The notes beneath the pieces were generated by a model. It ran no database searches. It was not told where the DNA came from and worked only from the letters and a program-made list of their open reading frames with translations. A program made the position numbers and the translations under genes. Positions 31,081 to 43,300 of a DNA stretch of 64,000 nt are shown here, in pieces. Numbering within the stretch: the stretch's first letter is position 1; every line of letters starts with the position of its first letter. This DNA is from Triplophysa rosa (Eukaryota > Chordata > Actinopteri > Cypriniformes > Nemacheilidae), in assembly GCF_024868665.1 (NCBI RefSeq), contig NC_079908.1:559297-623296 (forward strand), written 5' to 3'.

Positions 31081-34000
31081 CTGAAGAGAGAGAGAGATAA
31101 AGAGAGAGAGAGAGAGATAGAGATTTAACATATACATTAAAAAAGTAAATATCAAAAATATGCAAAGAACAATTCATTTTCATACACAGAACACAAAGCC
31201 CCTCTACTACACCATTTCATGTCAAAAGAGGTCAGATCGTCCACCGCCTTATAAAAATTTTAAATCAATCAGCACTCTCGACTGGACTTTACAAGCGTCG
31301 AAAATAAACCAGTGACATTTTGACCAGGTTTTAGTTCAATTCTGTTTTTCCTACTTGAGTAAATTGCCATTTTAGCTTGACCTAAAATAAAATTCAGCAA
31401 TTGACAATCAAAACGCTTTTTCTGCACATACTTAAAACCCAAAAGAAACGTTTCCTTTGAAAAAGTTTCATTAAAATTCTGAAACTGATTACTTAAAACA
31501 ACAAAAAGAGGCTCTAATCTAGGACATTCTGCAAAAGCATTAAAACCTGTTTCTCTGAAAAGGACATTCAGGGGTCACTTCAGGATTTAAAACTGAAATA
31601 AAAGCATTGGTCGCAATTGCTCCTTGAAGAACCCTCCACTGTATGTCTCCTACCCTCTTTGCTAACGGTGGCTTATACAATATTCTCCATTCAGGCTTGA
31701 CATTATCATCCATTTTAAAATATGAACGCCAGGGTGTATCCACTTTGTTACTTAAACATTTCTTATTAAAAACCAAAACAGTAACTGAAAGGAAATCTAA
31801 ACACAATGACTTCCCAGTTTCTAAAAACAGTCCCACACAATCCTCCAATTTAGGAGACAAGTATATAGTCGGGAAAGGATCCTCAGTGTTAGGGGTCTTT
31901 ACTCCTTTGCAATAGTCAGTTAAAGATTGTCTCTCTGCATCTGTGAAGACATACTGACACTTTCCTATCAGATGAGCCACTGTACGAGTTGAGGAGATTC
32001 CCAGATGAGAAGCTAGCTGCTCAATGTTCATGAAATCAGCTCCAGCCACATTTAGCAGGAGATTCAGGGTGGTGATCTTGGATTCACACAGTCTATTATT
32101 TAGATAAATATGAATAACACAAAGCCCAACCCCCCTTAATCATTTATCACAATGGATAAAACCAAAGAATCTAGTTCTGATGTGCGATATAGTTCTGTTG
32201 AGCTACACAAAATACAAAATGGCTTTAAGGAAATAGTTAAAACAATAAACAATGTCATTTCCAACATCAGGGATATGATCAAGAAGTTTTAATGGACTGG
32301 AGATGTTGAAAATCAGCTTGAAACAGGATGTGTGTTTATATTGTCTCAATGCACAACTAGGAGAAGTATTTGAGTGGCCAAAGACTCTTCAAAGAGCACA
32401 AATGGAAAATTGCAGTAATCAGTTGAATTTTGGGGTCAGAAAGCATTTAATAAAAATAAAGGAAAACTGCACCTCCATCACCACAAGTTGTTTGGGACAC
32501 TGTTCAAGAAACAAATCTTCTGCTCTTATGCAAAAATAAACTGCACCATATTAATCTGCCATACTGGAACTTCAACCAGGACTGGGGTCTATGGCCATAT
32601 GGAATGAAAAAGAGTTTTTTTGGCAGCAATAACACAAGATAGGTTTGGTGCACACAGGGATAAAAGAATGCCCCATGTCCACAGTTAAATATGTCACCAG
32701 ATCTTCATTGTTGTGAACCTACTTTTATACCAGAGGTTCTGGACATTTTGTTCAGATACATGTCATCATGTTTTATATCAAATACCAACAAGTAAAAAAA
32801 TCTAAACCTGACTTGCTCTGCTAGAAATCTTATAATGGGTCGTGGTTAGATCGTCCATCAGCACACTGGTTCAAAATAAACATCAACATCAATAAAAAAT
32901 GGGTCACTAAACACAAAATCAAGATCCTGCCATAACCATCCCAGTTCCCTGACCAGAACCCTATAGAAAATGAGTGATATGAACTGAAGAAGAGGGAGGA
33001 CCAACATTTGAAGGATCTGGAGAAATTCTTAATGGAGGAATGGACTCAGATGACTCTCAATGTAATCTCAAACCTCATCAGACTGAAAAGAAAACACTCA
33101 GAGTTGATTTTCTTATAAATTAAGGTTGCGGGGTGAATTAAATACAAGGGTGCCAATATTGTGGCCAACATATATGGAAGAAAAAAAAATTTTTCTCCAT
33201 GTGATATTCCCCCCACTACATATTGTTTTCCTTCAATGAAATGTTGGAATTTTGTAGATTTTTTAAATAAAAGATCAAAGGAGAAACAATGCAGATTTAT
33301 TTTTACAGCCTTCTTTGCTCATATTTACCAAGGGTGCCAATAATGGTGAGCAGGACTGTAAGTTCCGTTGCGGTTCGCTCGGGCTCGACGTGATCTACGG
33401 CAGATCACACAGCCATGACCGGCTCTATGTGGCCTAAAGAGGGTCGATTTGTCGCGGGTGGATCAGCTATGTCATCTACATTTTGCTCAGTTACAGGTGC
33501 TTTTTTTTCCGGACAGTCTCGGACTAAATGTCCCACTTTACCGCAACCGAAACATTTCATTTTCCCAGTAGTTGCAAAAACAACATAGTCAAAGTCATCA
33601 ATGTGAAATTTAAACATAAGGTCTAACTCCGCATCGTCGTTTACAATCATGTAAGCAAACGTCTAAACGAAAAGACATGTTTTAACAAAGGAGATTCACT
33701 TCGAAATGGGATTTTTTTAATCGAAGATACTAGTCTGCCATAACGGGAAAGGGACTGTATTAACAATTCATCACTGATAAACAGGGGAACATTTGATAGC
33801 GTCACCTTTTTAGATGGCATTGACAGGGGGCAGAACAGGGGTAAACAACCCATCAATGTTAATCCCTCTCTCTACTAGTTCGTTTGCCTTGTCAACAGTA
33901 TTCAAAAAAACAACAAGGGCATTATTCATTTTTGAGGTTGATAAAATAGATCCATGTCCCACAACTTCTCCTATAGCCATACAACATTCTTCAACGCTCA

Positions 34001-34293
34001 CCGCGGACGCCACCTTCACCGCATGACGCCACGTGAGCGTGCTCAAAGCTTGCGAGTCCGGGGCGCCATGCTTACCTGAACACAGGTAGCAATCGGCCCG
34101 GATCAACGCAACGAAACTACTTCTTTCACTAAACACAAATAATCTTGGCGATAAGAATAAAAAGATAGAAAAACTTAAGAGTAAATGCTTTTGTAAGCAC
34201 AAAGCACCCCCAAAAAAAACTAAAAAAACGCTCAGACTCACCACACGCTCCCCACACTCGCTCAGCAATCACACACGCATGAGCACGAGAGAT

Positions 34294-34346
<53 letters not shown>

Positions 34347-37300
34347 ATCCATATACTTATAATAATTATAATCAGTCAATATCCTTGCTTGTACCATATT
34401 TGAAAATAAAACAACTATGTCAACTATGTCCAATTTGTGTTCAACTTTCTTCTTCCTGCTAATATAAACCGCCAGCTTAGACTGGCCTAAAACAAAATTC
34501 AACAATTGACATAAAAATCTTTTTCCTTACATATTTAAACCGAAGAATGAACACTTCCAAGGAAAACGTTTCACCACAACTTGCAAAAATATTGCTTATT
34601 AACAAAAACAAAAGTTCCAATCTGGCACAGTTAGCAAAAGCATGAAAAACGGGTTCTCTCTCATCACAAAAAGATTTCTTTTTATCTCTTTCTTTGGAGA
34701 TAAACATTTCCATTTTTCCAGACGTCCTTTAATTTTCTCAATGAGTCCATCCCAATTCGTTTGCACTGTTGAATCATCACCCAGGAAAACTCCTAAATAT
34801 TTAAAACCTGATGTTCCCCACAACAAGCCCTCAGGAAGTTTCGGTTTGCCTCCCAACCATGTACCCAACAATAAGGCTTCACTTTTCTTCCAATTTATAC
34901 TAGCAGAAGATAACCGCTTAAAGGTTGAAAGTAGTCTTAACAAAACCTGTATGTCACTTTGTCTACTAATCATAACTATCACATCATCAGCATAAGCTGA
35001 CAATATGAGGTTCTCCTTACAATTTGGCAGACATATACCATGTAATTTAACCCTTATTTGCTGTAAGAGTGGTTCAATCGCTAAAGAATAAAGCATGCCA
35101 GATAATGAGCACCCCTGCCTAACACCTCTATACATTTTAAACGGAGCACATAAACCACCATTGATTTTAAGAAGACTCTCAACGCCACTATAAAGTACTT
35201 TAATAGAATCAATAAAATTTTTGCAAAAACCAAAAGATTCTAAAACTCTCCAAAGATAACAATGTTCCACACGATCAAAAGCTTTTTCCTGGTCTAGAGA
35301 AATTAAACCACATTCTATATTAAGCATCTTGGAGACCTCAAAAACATCACGGACTAGAGAAACATTGTCAAATATCGATCTGCCGGGAACACAGTAAGTC
35401 TGATCAGGATGGATCACGCTACTCATCACCCCTGCTAAACGATTAGCCAATGTCTTTGAGAGCAGTTTGTAGTCACTATAGAGCAGTGATACGGGTCGCC
35501 AAAACTTGATGTCAGTAAGGTCGCCTTTCTTAGGCAAAAGGGTTAAAACTGCTCTGCGGCAGCTCAGAGGCAGCTGGCCTTCAGCCAAGCTTTCATTCAA
35601 TACCTCCAACAGGTCCTCTTTTAGTTCAGTCCAGAATGACAAAAAAATGACATAAAAATCCACTGGCAGACCGTCGATTCCTGGGGCCTTTCCAGACTCC
35701 ATTCCTTGAAGGGCTTCATACAGCTCTCCTGTGCTCAAGTCACCTGACATTCCAGCATTTGCTTTCTCTGAAACCTGGGGTAGGTCGTCATAAAACTCAC
35801 TTTCACCCTCGTATCCTGCTCCAAGTTCATTTTTATACAAGCTTTCGTAAAAGATGACTGCTCTCCTCTGGATTTCCATTTGGTCTGTTAATAATTTACC
35901 AGCTTCAGAGTGCAAGGCATGAATAGTCCTACTCTGACCATTCTTCTTTTCCAAGCTGAAAAAGAACCTGGAAGGAGCATCCATCTGGTTTATCCTCTGG
36001 AACCGTGATCTGACCAGAGCCCCCGTGCTCTAAATCCCAGCAAATCAGCCAACTGTGTCTTCTTATTGATCAAAGAGTTGAAATACACAAAACACTGTAC
36101 CATACTGTGATCAGTAAAACCCAAGGGGGTGATTAAAACCCTTCTAACAATGTTGCAATGATATTTATAAACATAAAACCTATCTAACCTAGCCAGAGAG
36201 ATAGTGCTGTCACGAACATGGGTCCAGGTATATTGCCTTTGTGTCCCATTAAACTGTCTCTTCAAGACAAACCTTCTGACATGAAAAGTCTAGTTTTGCC
36301 TACAAACTGTTTCGTGTCAGGAAAATACTCATTTACACGCACTCCCCTTTTGTTTTTAGTAGCCCTGAGAAAGAGTTTTATATCCTCGACTTCATAACTG
36401 CGGGAGGAAAAGTCGGTCTGAGACAAACTAACGCTAGAATCAGAAGACTCGCTACCGCTTTCCATACCATCATCGTCATTATCAACATCAAACTATTGCA
36501 CGTCTACTTTCTTTGCTTTATCATATTGCAAGTCATTAGTATTTTTCCTTTTAGTTGGGATTTTAAATTCGCTCTGTTCTGCCTCCATATCATTGCCATC
36601 ACAAAGCAAATCAGACTGCACACCGTCAATCACATCATCGCCACCGTGTGTGTCTTTCTCCACAAAGGATTTAGAAACCGGAGTATCAGCGTTAGCTGAA
36701 CTGTTATTGTCAACCACGGTAATGAGGTTAGTTACCGGAGCTGTCTCAGTCGCGCTCGCGGACGGGCTCGCGTCATCTCTCTCCTTCGCCTTACCTGACT
36801 CTGTCTCGGGCGAAGCAGTAAATGACGGTCCGGCCTCAGCCGACTCACCAACACTAGCGTCACCAACCGCTGATTCTTTTCCGTTAACTTTACTAGGACA
36901 TGTGCGAATTACATGACCCACTTCCCCACAACCGAAACATTAAATTTTCTCTGTTGTAGCATAAATAACAATCACAATCCTCGATTTTAAGATGCAGTGA
37001 CAAATCGAGTTCTTCGTCTTCTTTTAGGATCATCAAAACAAAATGCCTAAATGAAACCACATGTTTCAAAAGAGGAGATTTGCAGCCAATTGATATCATC
37101 TTTATGGGAGACACCAGTTTCCCATATCGGGACATAATTCTCACTAAAGTTTCCTCACTCACAAAAGGCAGAACATTTGACAATATAACTTTTTTAGAGG
37201 GCATGGAAAGTGGGAGTACCGCAGTAAAAAGATTGTTAACCACTATGCCAGTTTCAGAGAGAGAGAGAGAGACCAGAAAGTAGTGGGTAATTTACTACCT

Positions 37301-40300
37301 TGTCACTGTGGATTAAATGCAGATTAATCACAAAACAAAAATTCTGAGAAGTACATATTCAGAGAGAGAGAGAGAGCGAGCGCTCTCCAACCTAAAACAC
37401 AGAGAGCCGCAAACCAGAAATCAGACAAAACTATTGTGAAGCACTTGGGGACTACAAAACTACAATCCATTACAAAAAACAACATTACCTTAAAGAGCAA
37501 GCAACATATGATTTTTAAGGTCCTACTTTGGTTTATGGAGTGTCCAACAACAAGTTTATTTACATAGAAGGCGTAAAAACACTATTATGTCGTAATAATA
37601 TGCAGTTATTCTTACCTTACTTCTTGACTGACTCTCAAATGATTCATTCCGCGATTCATCCATCTAATCCCCTCCTATCCACTAGCATAGTGTCATGTGA
37701 TTGGTCAGATGGCGTAGTCTGCTGTGATTGGTCAAATGCGTTTGTAACGAGCAAGGCGGGACGAGAGCCGTGAGGGAAAGACGTGAGTGATAATAAGTGT
37801 CAGTGATAATGAGTGTCAGCTGTGCGTTGCACCGGTCTGGCATCTCTCACGGAGGAGAATCGGAAGCATAAAAGGACGAGCGACAGGAGTGTACGACGAG
37901 AGAGGACCAGGCCTGGGTTTTATGTTATGTTTTATTATGTTTATTTACTTTCGTTTTGTGGTTTGTTTATTTTTTATTAAAAGTTGTTGACCGTTCGCCG
38001 GTGACCGCCTCCTTCTTCCCATTCCTTGAACTTGTTACAGTGTTTATCATGTGTCGCAAATGGAACGCCTACCATCATTGCTGGATTACGGTTTACAGGT
38101 GGTTGGACATTATATACAGTGTATAGATAGAGATGGCGGGGATTTGACCTTACCAGTTTGAGCCCGAGTCTGACGATGAAACATCCGAAGACGATAGTAG
38201 ATAATAGATAGACGATAATAGATTGAACACTTAAATTAGCCGAGTTCATAGCTAGATAAACAAACTGTAATACCCCAGAAATAACGGTAGCGTTATATGC
38301 ATTAGCTAAACACAGACATAAATATTTCTTGAAGTTCAGACAAAAATCAATAGTCACATTTATAGGTTGTGATTCGGTGGAGCTAACAGGTCCAAATAAG
38401 GTTGGTATTGCCCCTCTTTCAAGGATAGTCGTTTCTCATATCCTGCAGTGAACACGCCAAGATTATTGAAGCAATCTTTGGTTAAATGACGTGCGCACAG
38501 TAAAACCCTGGGGTTATACTCATTTGGTGTCGTTTGAAAAATGAATTGTAACCATTGTTTCCTCAGAAGTTCTTCCTTTGGTAGTTTAAATAAGACGTAC
38601 TTAGTTTCACAACGTAGAACACAGGTTCTAGACATGATGCACACTTATCACGAACGAGCAACAGTGTTTTCGGGGAGGAGAGTGAAGTTTTCGCGGCTGT
38701 CTCAGCAAAATGTAGGCAGGGACTATTTCTAGTGACGTAGATACGCGGCGGTTAGAGACTCGGACTAGTTCACGTCTTGTTTGCGTGATTCAGAGTCGAC
38801 TCCCTTGCTTACTTTCAAACATGGCGGTTATGATTCTGCCTCCTTGGTCATGGTTTTCTAGTCTAGTGGCAGAATCATGGCAGATCCCTTGTGTTTAGTG
38901 TAGAGAGAGACATGACATTGTTTGTTTTAACCTGCCATGCTCTCTCTCTGGTCTCGTCTTTGGCCCTGCCCCTCTCGTTTTATCGTTACCTTTCCATTAG
39001 TGTTTCATCCCCGACACCTGTTCCCTTGTTAATTATCCTTTGTTCATCTCCCTATTGAATGCCCTTGCTTTTGCTGTCCTGTGCCAGTTCATTTTGTATT
39101 GTTCCCGAGTCGTGTGCTGTATCGCTTGTTTAAACTTACACTGTGGATTACCTTGCCTTGCCAAACTTTCCTTACCCCTGTGGATTACCTGACCCTTTGT
39201 TTTGTTTTATTTATTAATAAATCTTGTTTAACCCCTTCACCGCCTGCCTGCACTTGGGTTCTTCTCCACAATCCGTGACAACGGCAACATAACACACTGC
39301 ATGAAATGTAATTTTCATGATCTAATGTAACTATGGTTCAGAACGCAGCAGCATGCCTCGTCTTCCAACAGCCCAAAAGGGCTCATGTGACACCCCTTTT
39401 CATCTCTCTCCACTGGCCACCGGTTGAAGCCCATATCAGATTCAAGTCACTAATATTTGCCTACAGGACTGTCACTGGATCTGCAACGGCATTCTTTCAC
39501 ACCCTCCTACGCTCCTACACCCCATCAAGATCCCTGCGTTCAGCAAACCAGCGGCGTCTTGTATTGCCTTCCCATAAGGGCAGTAAATCGCTTTCCCGCT
39601 CATTCTCATTCACAACTCCTTCCTGGTGGAACACTCTTTCTAACTCAGTCCGGTCAACCACATATCTCACAACATTCAAAAAACGACTTAAAACCCGTCT
39701 CTTCTGTGAATACTTGACAGACAAATGAAAAAAAAACTAACCCTTTCTCTCAACAGGTAGTGGTCTAGCTTTTGTTGAAACTAGTAACTTTGTATTAGCA
39801 CCTATTGTATTATTGCTCCTGTATGACATATCGATTATTGCTCCCTGAACTCTTTGTAAGTCGCTTTGGATAAAAGCGTCTGCTAAATGTCTAAATGTAA
39901 ATGTAAACTACTCTTTAACCATACTCTCAATGAAATCCAAGACTCTATTATTAATAATCGATTCTGGGAAAAATGGAATAGTCTAAATAAACAACAAAAC
40001 CAGGATATAGCCATACAAAATGGAGAACTATGGAAAGACTATTTTAAAAACCTGTTCAGAGAAATCTCCTCAGATAGTCTTACACCTGATCAAAAAACCC
40101 TACAAAACAAACTAAACCAGTTAGAATCGACAATCAAAAACAACCAAAATCCTCTCGACTATCCGATTAGTTTGAAAGAATTAAATGAAGCACTAAACAA
40201 ACTCAAACCCAGGAAGGCATGCGGTTTAGACAACATCAGAACAGAAATGTTAAAGCACAGTCCTACAGTGATGCAGGAAGCTCTCCTAAAACTATTTCAT

Positions 40301-43300
40301 CTGATATTACAATCTGGACACTTTCCTGAATCCTGGAATACAGGCTTAATACAGCCACTGTACAAAAGCGGAGATAAATTTGACCCCAATAACTACCGAG
40401 GCATTTGTGTGAACAGTAACCTGGGGAAGACTTTCTGTAGTATCCTGAATACTCCAATTCAAGCTTTCCTTACCAAACACAATGTCTTCAGTAAAAGTCA
40501 GATCGGATTTCTACCAAACCACCGCACCACCGACCACATCTACACACTACAGGCATTAGTCAATGAGCACGTCCATCATAAAAACAAAGGAAAAATATAT
40601 GCATGTTTTGTTGATTTAAAAAAAGCATTTGATTCAATATGGCATGACGGCCTATATTATAAAATTCTACAATCAGGCATAGGTGGAAAAGCTTATGACA
40701 TCATTAAATCCATGTACACAGAAAACAAATGCGGAGTTAAAATTAGCGATAAAAGAACAGAATTTTTCACTCAGGGGCGCGGAGTAAGACAGGGATGCAA
40801 TTTAAATCCAACTCTGTTTAACTTCTATATCAATGAGTTAGCCGTGTTACTGGAACAATCTGCAACAGCCGGTCTCACGCTAAACAACTCCGAGGTGAAA
40901 TGTCTTCTGTATGCTGATGATCTGGTGCTGCTGTCAGACACCGCTGAAGGTCTACAGCAACACCTACACCTGCTAGAGAAATACTTTAAAAAATGGGCCC
41001 TGACAGTCAATCTGAAAAAAACTCAAATTATGATTTTCCAGAAAAAAGACAGATTACAGGATAAAGTCTTGGGTTACTTGGCTGTAACCCTGTTCCCTGA
41101 AAAAGCGGGAACGAGATGCTGTGTTTCAAATGCTATGGGAGAACAGTCTTTGTTCGACCGGTTGTGAAGCATGTGTCAAACTCGACAAATTTTTTTGGCT
41201 TTAAATAACCTCGGCAGGTGACGTGGCTAATTACCCCAGCACCTGCAGGTTATAAATACGCGTCTTCAGGTTCCAACTTTGTCTGAAAGGACGTCTGTGC
41301 ACGCCTACAGTGCGGCATTGAGGTGCAGCATCTCATTCCCGCTTTTTCAGGGAACAGGGTTACAGCCAAGTAACCCGAGATGTTCCCTATCAAAAGCTAC
41401 ACTTGATGCTGCGTTTGAAACGCTATGGGAGCGAGAATACCAACGCCGCTGCACTGGAAGTGTCTGGACCCCCCAAGGTTGTGTGGTGTGTGTGCACAAT
41501 CTAAGAGGAGGTCTCAGATATGACTCTGGGATGTAGACTCCAGGATGCGAGCGCATGGAGTAGCATGGACATCCAGACTATAAAATCTTACAAATGTGTG
41601 CGGAGAGGACCAGCCCGCCGCATCACACACTTGCTGCAAGGGGACACCTCTTGCTAAGGCCATCGAAGATGAAACCCCCCTTGTTGAATGAGCTCTGACT
41701 CCTAGAGGTGAAGCTTGACCACGCGCCTCGTAGGCCAGGGCTATAGCATCCCTCACCCAATGAGACATAGTTTGCTTGGTGGCAGTCGCCCCTTGGTTGC
41801 GGCCTCCATAGCATACGAAAAGCTGCTCTGATATACGCCACTGGCTGGTGCGGTGGACGTAATTTCGAAGAGCACGTACTGGACACATTCAAATCTCCAA
41901 GTGATTGCCATTAGAAAAAACATTTTAAGGGTCAGAAGCCTGACAAGTGCTGACTCCATGGGTTCGAAAGGGGCGCCAACCAGGCCCTCAAGCACTATGG
42001 CTAAGTCCCATGAAGGGACTGTCTCTGTCTAGAAGGAGGCCTCAGTCGCCTCGCTCCATGAATAAAGAGGGCGACTAACGGGTGTTTCCCCACAGAAACC
42101 CCCTCAATCAGGGCGTGGCAAGTCGAAATGGCGGCCACATGAACCCTGAGAGTACCTAGGCATGTGCCTGAGGCCAGTTTCTCTTGCAGAAACTCCAACA
42201 CTGAAACAATCTGGCAGTGAATTGGGTCTGCATGGTGAGCCATGCACCATCTTTTAAAAGCGCACCATCTTTTAAAAGCACGCCATCTGAGGGCATAGCT
42301 CCTTCTAGTGGAGGGAGCCCAAGCATTTAAAATAGTCTCCACTACATCGGGCGGAAGCCCAGCACCTCTCAGCTGGTACCCTTCAGGGGCCAGACATGGA
42401 GATTCCAGAGCTCGGGACGGGGATGAAGTATTGTCCCGTGCGCTTGAGACAAGAGATCCCTCCTGACTGGGATCGCCCATGGCGAGTCGTCGAGGTAGGA
42501 TACTAGGTCCGAATACCAGATTCTGGTTGGCCAACAGGGAGCCACCGATAGGAGGCGAGACCCCTGTTGACAGACCTTTGCCAGGACTCCCGGGAGCAGA
42601 GCTATCGGAGGATATGCGTAAAGACGCAGTCTGGGCCATTGCGTCCAGACCCAGGGGAGCTGGATGAGTCAGAGAGAAGTAGAGGAGACATTGTGCTGTT
42701 TCCTGCGTAGCAAAGAGGTCCACCTCTGCTTTGTAAAATCTTTCCCAGATTTGTTTGACTATCTCGGGGTGGAGTTTCCATTCCCCGTTCGTCACAGCTT
42801 GTCTGGACAGCAAGTCTGCTCCCACATTCATCTGCCCCGGGATGTGAATCGCTCTGAGGGACAGTAATTTGCCCTCTGCCCAGGCATGATCTGCTGGGCC
42901 AATTTGTTCAGGTGGCGCGACCGCAGTCCGCCCTGGTGATTTATGTACGAGACTACTAAGTGTTGTCCACCCGCACTAGGACATGGTAGCCTCGTAACTC
43001 CCGGAGGAAGTATTTCAGGGCCCGAAATACAGTCATCATCTCGAGGCAATTGATGTGCCAGTCGAGAAGTTGACCTCTCCAGTCCCCCTGGGCTGGACAG
43101 CCATTTAAGACCGCGCCCCAGCCCTTGAGGGAAGCATCTGCCGTTAGCATCTTGCGATGACAACACGGACCAAGAGTGGGACCTAAAGTCAGAATCCGAG
43201 GTCGGAACCACATAGAAAGAGTGCGAAGCCCCTGGCGCGTCACCCTTGTCTGCCTCTGGGGGTTGGCCCTTAGATGAAACCCCCTGGCTTTGAGCCACAA

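Larger units (their letters stand above)
34346..37255 (-). mobile_element. Tx1-like LINE copy B (ORF1 and ORF2), nearly full length
   Basis: Order on the minus strand: ORF1 (37243 to about 36490), ORF2 endonuclease end (36465-35990), RT (35984-34599) and C-terminal part to 34350. The last coding words, [11 protein letters not shown], run straight into (TC)n, so about 27 codons present in copy A are missing at the 3' end. Both ends abut GA/TC tracts (34273-34344, 37256-37272). Frameshifts in ORF1 and near 34600 make it inactive. Confidence 0.85.
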
